DNA of 64,000 bases from Neoceratodus forsteri (GCA_016271365.2 CM057456.1:661815501-661879500), one strand, 5' to 3'. Counted from the stretch's first letter, positions 54,197-64,000 are shown. The notes: generated by a model not told the origin, from the sequence alone. Numbers and translations: made by a program.

Positions 54197-54310
54197 CAGT
54201 ACTATATGTAATTACCTACTGCAAGAGCCCTCTCGAAGTAAGATAGCACAGTTATGTAAGAACTTACCGTAACAGTAGATCTTCGAGAGAGGCTCTTGCA
54301 GTAGGTAATA
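54197..54310 (+). repeat. DIRS-B internal complementary region (right copy)
   Basis: CAGTACTATATGTAATTACC to CGAAGTAAGAT is the complement of the left terminus (48265-48312). From about 54246, GCACAGTTATGTAAGAAC to CAGTAGGTAATA is the complement of the right terminus (54560-54616). The two halves meet at AAGATAGCACAG, the expected end-to-end joint of the circular form. Located 79 bp after the recombinase stop. Confidence 0.87.
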
Positions 54311-54398
54311 CCTTCCCGCCCTCCATCCCCCTAGGCTTTTTCAGCTGCTTTTCCATTTATGGAAGTATCTGCTTCTCTCGTCCGGCCTCTTTGGCCTG

Positions 54399-54616
54399 CG
54401 CGGAAAGAACTGAAGGGCGTCCGGGACCCGCCTTTATACCGATCGCCTCCTGATGCCAATCACCATGAGGTCGTGGCGGTCCTTGCCAGGGACTGCTAGC
54501 TAGAAATTATTCCGTGGGGTCCTGCCACCTGCCGGCATCAGTCCTATATTGTAATTACCTACTGCAAGAGCCTCTCTTGAAGATCTACTGTTACGGTAAG
54601 TTCTTAAGTAACTGTA
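54399..54616 (+). repeat. DIRS-B right inverted terminal repeat (right copy)
   Basis: GGAAAGAACTGAAGGGC, CCTTTATACCG, GGACTGCTAGCTAGAAATT, GTAATTACCTACTGCAAGAG and GAAGATCTACTGTTACGG up to GTAC. Inverse of 48265-48455, with an extra roughly 40-bp outer part that has no match in the left repeat but is repeated in the internal complementary region. The spacer at 54311-54398 between it and the internal region is GC-rich and non-coding. Confidence 0.86.
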
Positions 54617-56427
54617 CTTTAAGGATGCCATGTCACACTTGTCAACAAATACAGCTCCAGGATTTGATGGCTTGGGAACAGGGTTTTATAGAATTCATGG
54701 ATAGTCTTGCACCTGCATTAGTGATTCTATATAATCATACGTTGCAGACTTCTACATATTCATCCTCCGTGATGGATACTATATTAGTGCTCATTCACAA
54801 GAAAGGTGCAAGGAAAGACATTGGGAATTGGAGACCTTTAAGCCTATTAAATTCTGACTTAAAAATCTTAAGTAAAATACTATTGGCACGATTGAATAAA
54901 GTACCCCACCTTCTGAATAGCCCTTTCCAAACATGTGCTATTCAGAATAGGAAGCAACAGGACAACTTGGCTATACTACGAGAAACTTTCTATACAGGAA
55001 TTTGGAAGGAGATGTAGGTTATGTGTTAAGTTTTGATCAGGAAAAGCCTTTGACAGGCTGTCCCATCACTTTTATTCTCAACACTACTAGGGTTGGAATT
55101 CCAGGTACCTTTGTTAACTGGTTAGAAGGATGTATGCTGCCTCCTTTCTCTGGCCTAATGTAAATGGCTGGTTTGGGAGGAAGGTGACATTTTGCAGGGG
55201 TGTCAAGCAAGTGTATCCCCTGGAGCCTCTTCTATACGCTTTTGAATAGATGTTTTAATTAGATTAATATGGACAGATACTAATCTGGTGCATATTTTTG
55301 TTGACTCTCTTCAAGTCAAAATATTGACCTATGCTGATGATTTGGCTGTGGTTCTCTGGTATTTCTTTAGCGATGGCATTAATAGTTGTGCTATTACAGT
55401 TCTCTTGTCTGTCTGGATCTAAAATCAATTTTGGGAAAAGCAAGGGAGTAACTTAAGGTAATATCCCTACCACTGACAGGTAGGTGGACTGGGATTAATA
55501 TAACTTTGGACCCATTTCTATACTAGGGTTCAGGTTGGTCCAAGGAGTATGGCTTTATTGAATTGGTCGGTTAAAACTGGAGCGTTTAATAGGCTTGTGA
55601 ACAGTTGGAAAGGGCAACGATTATCTAGGAAAGTTGAGTCCTCTTAATAAAACATTATTGGTCCCTCAGTTTCCGTACATTAGTTATATATTCTCTCCCC
55701 CCCCCCAGTCCATTTTCACTAGCTTATATGGGGTGTTCTTTCAAGCCTTTTGGAGTTCCCGTCTAAATCCCATTAAGGGGGAATTTACATACTTACCAGT
55801 GCAGGGGGGCGGTGTAGGAATGATGCACCCCATCGCCGCCTTCTACAGTCTGTGACTTATACGCCCAGCACTATGCCCTAACATGAAGGTGTGGGCACCC
55901 CTGATTTTGAAATGGTTGGACCCTTGTAGGCCCACATGGGAAGTAGGAAGATAAGGTCTATTCCCACAAGAACGCCGGGGTACGGGAAAGACTGCATTAA
56001 GCAGATGGTGAGGTGGCAGATTACTCCAGTACAGTTATTAACCATGGACAGAAAGGGCATCTATATAGAGCAATATTAACGAGTGAGAAGACATCAGTTG
56101 TAGAATTCCCAGGTTGTACAAGTACCAAGCAAATCTGAGTGTTAAAACAATTGTCTAATCCTAGACTTCCATCCTATGTCTGGGATTGTGTCTGGCTCAG
56201 CATTTATGGCAGACTAGGAGTGAAGGAGAATAATAGACATAAGCAGCTGGCAGAAAGGTATTGCCCCAGACTGACCTGTCTATTAGTATTGGAAACACAG
56301 GAACACCTATTTTTAAGGTGCCCCTACGCCAACTCCTTTTGGACTTACCTGGCGCAAGCCTGATCTGAAAATCAATTGGAACCCCTTCATACCTAGAAAT
56401 TATGTATGGACCAGACAAAAATAGGTT
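54617..56427 (+). pseudogene. Tx1/L1-like LINE reverse transcriptase and C-terminal domain (right copy)
   Basis: Plus-strand mirror of 3946-5756. TTTAAGGATGCC resumes the LINE after DIRS-B. NTAPGFDGL (about 54650), KKGARKDIGNWRPLSLLNS (about 54800), FDQEKAFDR (about 55040), GVKQVYPL (about 55205), catalytic YADD at 55330-55341, GSKINFGKSKGV (about 55420), then EHLFLRCPYANSFWTYLAQA in an open frame (56139-56363). A 10-base C run near 55697-55706 (five in the left copy) and several deletions break the frame. Confidence 0.84.
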
Positions 56428-57950
56428 TAATAAGTATCATGGGGCTCTTCAACAGGTCACTTGAGACAGGGAGGGTACCTAGGGATTGGCGAGAGGCACA
56501 TGTGGTGCCAGTCCATAAAGGGGGGTTGAGGGAAGTACCAGGTAACTATAGACCCATCAGTTTGACCTCGGTGATGGGAAAATTAATGGAGAGTATACTA
56601 AAGGAACGATTGGGGGTGTACTTGGAGGAGGTGGGAGGTCTGGATAGTTGGCAACATGGGTTTGTGCCAGGTAGGTCATGTCAAACCAATCTTGTGGAGT
56701 TCTACGAATGGGTAACATCAGAACTGGACAGGGGAAAGCCTGTGGATGTATTATTCCTGGACTTCAGCAAGGCGTTTGGCTCTGTCCCCCACAATGGTCT
56801 GGTGGAGAAACTGATGGGGTTAGGAGTAGGCCCTTTGATGGTCAGATGGATTGAAAACTGGCTAGCTGGACGCACCCAGAGAGTAGTGGTCTGTGGGGAG
56901 CTCCCTAACCCCAGAGAGGTTGGTAGGGGCACCGCAGGGCCGGGTCCTGGGTCTGGATCCTGTTTACTGCATACATATCGGACATCAGGGAGGGTATAGA
57001 GTGTGAAATGAGTCTCTTCGTGGATGACTCCAAGATGGGAGCAGTAGTTGAGGGAGAAGAGGGGAGGTTGGCCCTGCAAGGGACCTGGACACCCTGGAAA
57101 GCTGGGCTCACACATGGAAATTAAATTTCAATATCACCAAGTGCAAGGTGTTGCATCTGGTCGGGAAACCCAAACACAGGTACACCCTGGGAGGAGGCGC
57201 TGGAGGCCTCATATAGGGAAAAGACCTATGGGTCATGGTGGATGCATGTATGAATAACTTTGAGCAGTGCAGGAGAGCGCTATCAAGGCAAACAGGATGT
57301 TGGGATGCATCGTAAGGGAATCACCTCTAGGAGCAAGGAAGTGATTCTGCCACTGTACAATGGACTGGTTAGACCACACCCTGAGTACTGTGTACAGTAC
57401 TGGAGACCACACTTGAAGAGGGACATACAGCTCCTGGAGAGGGTACAGAGGAGGGCAACTAAGATGATACGAGGGCTAGGGGATTTGACGTATGAGGACA
57501 GACTTGAGGAGCTCTGCCTGTTTTCATTGGAGGAGAGGAGAGACAGTGGGGACATGATTGAGGTATTCAAGTACCTCAAGGGAATAAATAGGGTAAACAC
57601 GGAGGGGATCTTTAGACTAAAGCAGGGAGGTATCACCAGAGGGCATGGTTTGAAGTTGGAAGGTGGAAGGGTGAGGGGAAAGAGGAGGAGGTTTTTCACT
57701 GAGAGGGTGGTGGACCCTTGGAATGCACTGCCTGACGAGCTGGTTCAGAGATCCACAGTGGAGGGCTTCAAGAGAGGGTGGGACAGACACAGAAAGAGGA
57801 TGTATCAGATGATGGCCTGTCCCAGGGGGGTAGGGATGGATAGGGGTTTCTGGAGCACAAGGGATGGGAGGGCCTCAGCACCCAACTAAGGATCTCAGGT
57901 TCAAGCAGACTCGATAGACCGTAAGGCCTAATCTGCTGGCAAATAGTATG
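56428..57950 (+). pseudogene. CR1-a LINE reverse transcriptase, 5'-truncated (right copy)
   Basis: Plus-strand mirror of 2430-3945 and the better copy. The frame to 56999 (about 190 codons) reads RDWREAHVVPVHKGG, NYRPISLTSVMGKLMES, HGFVPGRSCQTNLVEFYEW, VLFLDFSKAFGSVPHNGLVE (motif A) and a changed motif B. Catalytic FVDD is at 57017-57028 in the next frame. The C-terminal frame 57260-57889 (209 codons) carries GITSRSKEVILPLYNGLVRP, YWRPHLKRDIQLLERVQRRA and the VVDPWNALPDEL tail. The 3' UTR ends near 57950. Confidence 0.86.
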
Positions 57951-58278
57951 TTAGTATGGTGATACAGTATATATAACTTTTGCACTAGTTAAACATTATC
58001 TCTGGCCGTCAAGATGCATGTTAGTAATGCAACAAAGACTGGTTACCTACCAGAAGCTCCTGAATAATATAACATTGTCATTACAAAGTGTGCAGAAAGC
58101 TGATGTAAATAGAGTTTCGTAGAAAAGCACAGCATTTATGGTTGAATTGTTCAGTTTGGTTGAATTAAAAACAAAGTACAGTAGTAATACTAATAATTAT
58201 ATGAGATGGATATTTGAATTTATTGTAAGAACAATGTGTGTATTGTAATTTCTTTTGTGTAATGAAGTCCAGCTATAA
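57951..58278. other. AT-rich interval, no gene seen (right copy)
   Basis: Mirror of 2103-2429. No open frame, RNA gene or repeat family was recognised. Confidence 0.6.
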
Positions 58279-58530
58279 TGAAAATTCCTTACTCTTTTCG
58301 AGACGTGCTTGGGATCTTTAACGACGCCTGAACAACCACCAGAACAGGCAGACGGGACCTCAGTTTAACATCTCATCCAAAAGACGGCACATCAGGAGTG
58401 CAGCCACCGCCTCATGCTGCACTGCAGTGTCAGTATTGGGATATTAACCCAAGTGCCTGGTATGGGGATAGAACCCACAGCCTTCTGATCTCCCAGCCTC
58501 AGAGGTGAGTGCTACTGCTGAGCCACTGAT
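58279..58530 (-). mobile_element. SINE-1 (right copy)
   Basis: Mirror of 1847-2102: TTAACATCTCATCC, TGGGATATTAACCCAA, GGGATAGAACCC (B-box complement) and GAGCCACTGATAC at the head, with small indels at the A box (GCTACTGCTGAGCC). Confidence 0.74.
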
Positions 58531-58554
58531 ACTAGACTTACTCACTCATAAACC

Positions 58555-59330
58555 TTTCGAGCCTCTAGCAACCTGTGAGTTGAAGTCCCTGGCCTGGAAG
58601 GCTGCCTTCCTCATTGCCATTACATCCTGGCCGTAGGTCCAAATACATGTCCTGGTCACAGATCTTCTGTATACAGTATTTCACAAGGTAGTTCTCAGAA
58701 CTTTCCTTAAATTTTTTCCAAAAGTAGTCTCGGAATTCCACCTGAACCAGCCCTTGGTACTTCCGACCTACTTTGAGAACTTCCAGAATGAAGGGGAACA
58801 TACCCTACATTCTCTGGATGTTAACAGTTTTGCTGTTCTGCATCAATAGAACGAAATAGATCTGCAAATCCAAGCAACTGTTTGTCTCTTTCAGCATGGC
58901 CCAGCTGGGTCAGCCTGTTACCATTAGGTGTATTTCGGTGTGGCTGGTAGCATGTCTCCACCATTGCTACACAATGGCACAGGTCGAGCTAGAAGGCAGT
59001 CTCGCCATCTCTGGCAGAAATATGGAACAGACCCATTGCAGACATCTGCAGTGCAGCTGCTTTGAGTTCTGTGCACACCTTTGTGAAGCGTACAAAAGGG
59101 CTGTGCCTCCTCTGTAAAAAGGGACTGAGGTGGTTCGAGGGTCGACGTCAAGGTAGCCTATACAGCGTGAGCCAGTCTTCATGGCGCCACTCATGCGCCG
59201 GGTCCTACCTCGCGCCAGCCCTCTCTAAGATTTTTGTCTCACACTCAGTCCTAGCTCCTCCTGCATAGCCCCATTATTGTGAATGAGTGATGACTTCATC
59301 CAAGAAGATCAAGAATTATGGTGGGTACAT
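58555..59330 (+). pseudogene. DIRS-E tyrosine recombinase, C-terminal fragment (right copy)
   Basis: Plus-strand mirror of 1045-1810. CELKSLAWKAAFLIAITS near 58575-58625, FLKFFPKVVSEFHLNQPLVL near 58700-58750, a frame from 58896 with MAQLGQPVTIRCISVWLVAC and CRHLQCSCFEFCAHL, and HTFVK near 59080. The block at 58618-58640, which should contain the first catalytic Arg, differs from the left copy by a cluster of changes. About 700 bp are otherwise nearly identical between arms. Confidence 0.75.
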
Positions 59331-59338
59331 AATTTACA

Positions 59339-59512
59339 ATCTTACTTCGAGAAGCAGCTCTTGCAGCAGGTTAAACCATTAGGACTGAAGCCGGCAGGCG
59401 CAAGGACCCCACAGAAATTTTCTAGCTAGCAGTATTCAGCGGGGACCGCCTCCGACGTCAGGCGTAGTACATAAGGAGGTGGTCCCCCAATAATCCTCAG
59501 TTCTTTTCCCGC
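59339..59512 (+). repeat. DIRS-C left inverted terminal repeat (right copy)
   Basis: ATCTTACTTCGAGAAGCAGC, CTTGCAGCAGGTTAAACC, TTTTCTAGCTAGCAG, GGTCCCCC-type GC block, TACATAAGG (TATA-like, about 59467) and CTCAGTTCTTTTCCCGC. Its partner would lie beyond 64000. Confidence 0.82.
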
Positions 59513-59609
59513 TGTCGACTCGCCAGCATCGGCCTCTTGGTCTCCTTTCTAGCGTACGACGACTACTGAACTACGAATAATTTCAACCTTTTTTGGCTCT
59601 GCTCAACTG

Positions 59610-61900
59610 ATGTGCTCTCCAACTCCATCTCTGGAGGGTCACCTTTCAAAGTGTGCCTGTGGCAAATAGATCCCCTTCAAGGATCCCCATTCATCCTGCG
59701 TGCATTGCCTAGGCCCGGACCACGACACCAAGGCCTGCTCCTTTTGCCAGGGTTTTAACAGCCACACCAGGATCCACCGTCAGAAGGCACTTCAAGCATT
59801 TCTTTTGGAAGAAAAGCTGAAAGGTATGGACCAGGAACCTTCCTCCCGGGGAGAATCTTCAACTAAATCCCACAAACACCGGGACAAGCACTGGGAGAAG
59901 GCGAGGTCTAGGTCTCCTACACGGGCCTCTGACTCCCGAAGCTCCGGCTCTAGATCGGACCGCTCTCCCTTCAGGGCTCGGTCACAACCTCCCCCGGTCC
60001 AGGTCAGGTCTTCCAGCGGTTCTTCATTGCTCCAGCCTCTGAAGACTTTGAAGCCCTGTGCTTCTTCAGCATCCTCCAAGGCCTCTTCAGAGTCGGGTGA
60101 GCGCCACAAATCTTCATCCTCCACTCGCCGGGACACCGACTGCAGGTCAGTCTCCCAACCACCCCAAGGTCCTGATCCGGCGCCCAGGAAAACTAAGGAC
60201 CTGACGTCCCTCAAACGGACGTCGGACCTGACGTTGGCTCACCACCCGACATCAGCTAAGCACTCTAAATCGGCTCGGCGCTCACAGGAGCCCGACGACA
60301 CTGCCTAGACACCCCGCCGCCAGGCGTCGTCAGTAGTCCTAAGATGTCGGCCAGGGGACTGACATCTGCTACCCCGGAGCAGAAGACCGCATTTCACACG
60401 GGCGGATCGGCTCATAGGGATTCTACAGAGGAGGACGCCACACAGCTCGAAGACCAGGTGGGCAACACTGAGGACACAGGGCTTCCACGGGAACCCTCCC
60501 TGGAGCCCTGACGCCCGACCCCAGCGACAGGCCACCGGTGCCAGGTCTGTCATTGGGTATGAACCTTGCGGAGGTAAAGGAGCTCTTTACCTTTTGGTGA
60601 GACACCATCAAGAAAGATGTGGTCCCTGCACGTCCTCCTCCTACTACTACTCTTCCTCCTACACCTTCACTGCCTACGCCCCCTCCTTCACCTAAGGGGC
60701 CAGTAGGACAACCTCCATCCCCCAAGGAGCAGACTCCACCTCCTAGGGGTAGATCTACCGACAGGAGAAGGCCTCCCTCCTGATCCCCCTCAGGGTCACC
60801 CAGCCCCAAACGACCCAGACGACACCGGAACACTCCGTCAGGGGAGGATTTAAGGTCGGATACTTCAGAGTACTCCAGATCACCTTCTCCACTCAGCATC
60901 CCCTCTCCTGATCCACACGACCTCCCCAGGTCTCCGCTGGATGATCCCTCTTTCGCCGAGATCATGAGGCACATCGAGGATAACATGGGGTGGGATGCTG
61001 AGGAGCTTGATCCCGAGTGACAACGCCTTGCCCACTACCTTCGCAAAAGACCAAGCCTGTGGTAGTGCCGCCCTTGGTGGACACCTTCATGGACGCCAGC
61101 AAGCGCATGGAAATGTGCGATTCCACTCTGCGGTGCAAGAAGGCTGACCACCTGTACAAGGTCCCTGGGAGGACCAGTATTTGGTGAACCATCCTCTGGC
61201 AGATTCCCTGGTCATCACTGCTTCACATGACCGGTCTCAGAGACCACAGCATATGAGCACTCAGCCACCGGACCAGGAATCCAAGCAATTGGATGCCCTG
61301 GGGAGGCGTACATACACAGCTGCTACTTGTGCCATCAAGTCACTGAACTATCTTACCCGTATGGTTTAGTTCCAGAACGCTCTCTGGGAACAGGGCCAGG
61401 ACCTGGTTGAAAAGCTTCCTGATGGCGATCAGAAAGCGGAGCTCCTAAACCTCCTCTGCACCAGGTCAGATGTGGGGACCCAAGTGCTCAGAGCCACATA
61501 TGATTCTGCGGACTCTTCGACCAGAGCTGCAGCCTCAGGCATTTCTCTCCGGAGACACTCTTGGCTCCATGTCACCGGATTTACCCCCGACGTACAGAAA
61601 AACATTCTAGATGTCCCATATAATGGCGAGGTGCTGTTTGGTGAAGCCTTTGAGAAGGTTATCACCAAACTCCAAGATGCAGGGAAGGCAGTTCGATCTG
61701 TACAAACCATGTACAGATCTAGGCCTAGTTCCTTTTGCAGGAACCAGAGCCGTTTTTGTGGCCAGCTACAAAGGCAGCAGCAACATTCCGGCCAGCAGCA
61801 GAGGGGCACTTTCTCACGCAAGACCCAGGCCAAGTCGTCCCCAGGCAGAGGCCAACGCTCACTCAAAGTCGGCCCAACCCGCAGGGACAAACGCTGCCAC
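59610..61900 (+). pseudogene. DIRS-C Gag-like ORF1 (right copy)
   Basis: Start ATG at 59610. The Cys cluster KCACGK is followed at once by TAG (59667-59669) where relatives have a Trp codon. The frame is open again to 60308 with CVHCLGPDHDTKACSFCQGF (complete C-x2-C ... H ... C-x2-C cluster), a basic helix and an RS-rich tract (SRSPTRASDSRSSGSRSDRS). Later pieces: VKELFTFW with TGA for Trp near 60600, a proline-rich segment, FAEIMRHIEDNMGWDAEELD (about 60955-61015) then TGA, and the C-terminal domain (61181-61700) with SDVGTQVLRATYDSADSS and DVPYNGEVLFGEAFEKVI. At least four transition-type stops mark it as decayed. Confidence 0.8.
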
Positions 61901-61929
61901 AGCATGACTCCTTCCCGGCCCCCGCCCCT

Positions 61930-62705
61930 CCTCAGGCTCAACAGCCAAAGAAAGTCGGGGGTCGCATCGCACGCCACCTTCCAGAGTGGCAATCGATCAC
62001 CTCAGTCAGGTGGGTTCTACAGTTGGTCAAAAACGGCCATTACATAGAGTTCATAGACAACCCACCTACAAGACCTTCCCTGCTTTCCTGTTATTCGGGT
62101 CAGCATGCCCTTCTTATACAGCAGGAAGTGCTCGCACTTCTGGAAAAAGAAGCCTTAAAGCACGTACTAAGGAACCAGGGAGGACTAGGGTACTATTCTC
62201 ACTTCTTCCTGGTTCCAAAGAAAACAGGGAAACTCCATCCAATACTGACCTCAGCGATCTTAATCTTCGATCACATAGCGCTTCGCATGGTGACCCTCCC
62301 GGCCTGATTCCCATGCTGAAGCAGGGCGATTTGCATCCCTGGACATGCAGGACGCCTATCTGCATATTCTATCGCCAGGCGCACAGGAGGTTCCTGCGCT
62401 TAGAGTTTCAGGGCTGCCATTATCAGTTCCGAGCTCTTCCCTTCGGGCTGCCATCGGCACCTCGGGTATTCACAAAGTGCATGGCAGTCATAGCCGCATC
62501 TCTGAGGAGACAGGGCCACTACGTGTTCCCCTACCTGGACGACTGGCTTCTCATGGTGCCCTCACGGGAGGCCTTTACATCTGCCATTCACTGCGCTCAG
62601 TCTCTGTTCGAGACTTTGGGCATTCTCATCAATTACGGGAAGTCACACCTGGTTCCATCCCAGACGCTGCAATTCATCAGAGCAGCTCTGGACACCGTCT
62701 GAGGA
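61930..62705 (+). pseudogene. DIRS-C reverse transcriptase
   Basis: N-terminal region GGRIARHLPEWQSITSVRWV (about 61955), YYSHFFLVPKKTGKLHPIL (about 62190), the MQDAYLHI part of motif A (about 62345, next frame), ALPFGLPSAPRVFTKCMAV (about 62435) and catalytic YLDD at 62532-62543 followed by WLLMVPS. Frame slips occur near 62240 and 62320. All polymerase motifs survive, spread over two frames. This part has no mirror in the window. Confidence 0.83.
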
Positions 62706-62719
62706 AAAGCTTTCCTTCC

Positions 62720-63387
62720 CACGGACAGAGCGGAACACATCAGATCCCTCATCAGGGAGTTGTCGGCGAAGAAGACAGTCCCAGCCAGACTGGTCCTTTG
62801 CTTGCTCAGACACATGGCTGCGGCCATTCAACAGTCCCGCTAGCCCATCTCCACATGCAGGTAACCCAGTGGATGTTACGGGTACAGTGGGACCAAAGGC
62901 AAGACCATTTGAAGCATCCAATCCAAATCATGAAGACCGTAATTCGAGATTGGCAATGGTGGCTACATTCAGGGAACCTCTTGGCGGGAGTCCCCTTCAC
63001 AGCGCCGTCCCCGACTTTGACACTCTCCACAGACGCCTCAGGGCTCAGGTGGGGAGCACACCTCGATGGTGTTCGGTCTCGGGGCCTGTGGACAGCCAAG
63101 GAGTCTCATCTCCACATAAAGATACTAGAAATGAGGGCAATTCTTTACACCCTGCAGGCCTTCCGGTCGGAGATTCCACCGGGTACACTTCTGTTACAGA
63201 CAATTCCGCGGTGATGTATTACCTCAACAAACAAGGAGGCACCCACTCCTACCCACTTTGCAGGGAGGCCATGAGAGTGTGGGATTGGGTCTCGCAACAC
63301 AGCGCAAATCTTATTGCAGTTCATGTTCCGGGAGTGGACAACATCACAGACAGCCTGAGCCGCACTCAGGCCAGAGTCCATGAATGA
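62720..63387 (+). pseudogene. DIRS-C RNase H
   Basis: LHMQVTQWMLRVQWDQRQDH (connection helix, about 62850), LSTDASGLRWGAHLDG (first Asp, about 63030), KILEMRAILYTLQAF (catalytic Glu near 63128), NSAVMYYLNKQGGTHSYPLC (about 63205) and HVPGVDNITDSLSRTQARVHE (final Asp, about 63325), ending TGA at 63385. Order and spacing match DIRS-A. One slip near 63200 divides it into two frames. All catalytic positions are recognisable. Confidence 0.82.
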
Positions 63388-63389
63388 GA

Positions 63390-63800
63390 ACTACTCCAGG
63401 TGGTGGCAGAAGATCTGTTTCGCAGATGGGATACTCCAGAGATAGACCTCTTCGTGTCCCCATACAACGCAGAACTGCCCGATTTTTGCTCGCTAGATCC
63501 ACGGCCTGGTGTTTTCTGGTGAGACGTGTTGTTCCTCTCCTGGGCGGGCAGATTCTTCTATGCCTTTCCTCCTTTCCCGTTGATCCAGAGAGTTCTTCTA
63601 AAACTCCTCAGGGAGCAAGCGACGCTCATTCTGATCGCACCCTTCTGGCCCAGACAGATATGGTTCCCTCTCTTGCATTAGCTATCCCAGGAACCTCCAG
63701 TGCTTGCCAATCATCTCCCATTTACTGTCTCAGGAGGCGGGTTCTTAGTCCATCTGGATCTATGTTCCTGAACCTGCATGCTTGGCTCCTAGAGACATAG
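63390..63800 (+). pseudogene. DIRS-C methyltransferase-like region
   Basis: Follows RNase H directly. Alternating frames give IDLFVSPYNAELPDFCSLDP, SWAGRFFYAFPPFPLIQRVL and LREQATLILIAPFWPRQIW, matching the DIRS block placed between RNase H and recombinase, then LNLHAWLLET near 63780. Reported in the literature as Dam-like; I see no intact catalytic motif in this copy. Confidence 0.7.
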
Positions 63801-64000
63801 CCATGATGCGATACGGGTCTCACAAGAAGTGGCAGATGTGCTTACTGCCGCTAGAAAACCGGCTACCCACGCGACCTATGCCATGAAGCGAAGCAGATTC
63901 TGCTTATGGGTTCAAGCGCGTGGGTTTTCACCCTTGGACTGTCCAGAGAAGCTGGTACTGGACTACCTGCTATCCCTTTTCCACTCCAGTCTGGCTTACT
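63801..64000 (+). pseudogene. DIRS-C tyrosine recombinase, N-terminal start
   Basis: The reading VADVLTAARKPATHATYAMK (about 63828-63888) is the SAM-like DNA-binding domain that opens the recombinase in DIRS elements, followed by SPLDCPEKLVLDYLLSLFHS up to the window end. The catalytic domain lies outside. Confidence 0.75.

Larger units (their letters stand above)
48265..54616 (+). mobile_element. DIRS-B retrotransposon, complete structure (right copy)
   Basis: This 6.35-kb element is the best view of the family. In order: left terminal repeat, Gag-like ORF, RT, RNase H with methyltransferase-like region, tyrosine recombinase, internal complementary region, subterminal spacer, inverted right terminal repeat. 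It interrupts the Tx1-like LINE RT with no target duplication. The recombinase keeps its full catalytic set; RT and RNase H have lost key residues, so it is not autonomous. Such copies could still be moved or circularised by proteins of others. Confidence 0.9.
30441..60390 (-). repeat. Right arm of the ~60-kb inverted repeat
   Basis: This is the mirror copy of 1-29965. It begins abruptly at 30441 with the complement of DIRS-A recombinase sequence found at about 29965. It ends only because its partner runs off the window at base 1, and sequence after 60390 continues the same DIRS-C element without a break. The first 5.5 kb after the turn carries a net shortage of roughly 49 bases against the left arm (30716-36196 compared with 24165-29694), so deletions concentrate just after the axis. 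Elsewhere shortages are smaller and occur in both arms. Confidence 0.96.
59339..64000 (+). mobile_element. DIRS-C retrotransposon (right copy, runs off the window)
   Basis: Plus-strand DIRS element from its left terminus to the start of its recombinase. Up to 60390 it is mirrored in the left arm; beyond that only this copy is visible. Closest in layout to DIRS-A (terminal motif GCAGCAGGTTA, RS-rich Gag). Multiple TGA/TAG codons replace CGA/TGG-type codons, so it is an older copy. The internal complementary region and right repeat lie outside the window. Confidence 0.88.

Noticed and set aside
1..60390. A bona fide sex-chromosome or amplicon palindrome
   Set aside because: Not adopted as a claim. 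The arms differ chiefly by read-error-like indels, there is no host gene, and the axis lies at built-in inverted repeats that could also trap polymerases in vitro. Left open as a finding instead.

Overview
The window looks like repeat-dense intergenic DNA from a large-genome vertebrate. The mix of DIRS-type tyrosine-recombinase retrotransposons, Tx1/L1-like, CR1-like and L2-like LINEs and a tRNA-headed SINE fits an amphibian or another sarcopterygian best, but the sequence alone cannot name the species. I found no host protein gene, rRNA, genuine tRNA gene, CRISPR array or bacterial feature. Almost every coding stretch is a decayed transposon reading frame.

The dominant feature is a giant inverted repeat. 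Bases 1-29965 reappear as their reverse complement at 30441-60390, around a spacer of about 475 bp (29966-30440). Paired positions sum to about 60361-60410 throughout, and base 1 pairs with about 60390, so the repeat probably continues off the left edge. The arms keep every nested transposon in the same order and phase. They differ mostly by 1-2 base indels, a few substitutions and several poly-C/poly-G tracts that are 5-9 bases longer in one arm. This fits either a very young palindromic duplication read with noisy long reads, or a fold-back artefact. Either way the window holds only about 34 kb of distinct sequence.

Layout of one arm, by left-arm coordinates: 5' part of DIRS-C (minus, 1-1038); tyrosine-recombinase fragment of DIRS-E (minus, 1045-1810); SINE-1 (1847-2102); AT-rich DNA without a call (2103-2429); 5'-truncated CR1-a (minus, 2430-3945); a Tx1/L1-like LINE on the minus strand (3946-18215) split by a full-length DIRS-B (5757-12065) and by a 5'-truncated CR1-b (14701-17150); a SINE tail (18216-18398); a DIRS-D pol fragment (minus, 18399-20333); an L2-like LINE (plus, 20334-24543) with 5' tandem repeats, a 2A-like motif and a SINE inside its reverse transcriptase; and DIRS-A (plus, from 24544), whose right end is where the sequence folds back. 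The right arm repeats all this in mirror order. Beyond 60390 only the right copy of DIRS-C is visible, running through gag, RT, RNase H and the start of the recombinase to the window end.

The DIRS copies show the whole family architecture: inverted terminal repeats with a TATA-like box, a Gag-like ORF with a Cys/His cluster and RS-rich tract, RT, RNase H, a methyltransferase-like domain, a tyrosine recombinase, and an internal complementary region that joins the complements of both termini. The fold-back axis lies exactly in the homology between that internal region and the right terminus of DIRS-A. That is a mechanistic clue whether the palindrome arose in the genome or in the library.
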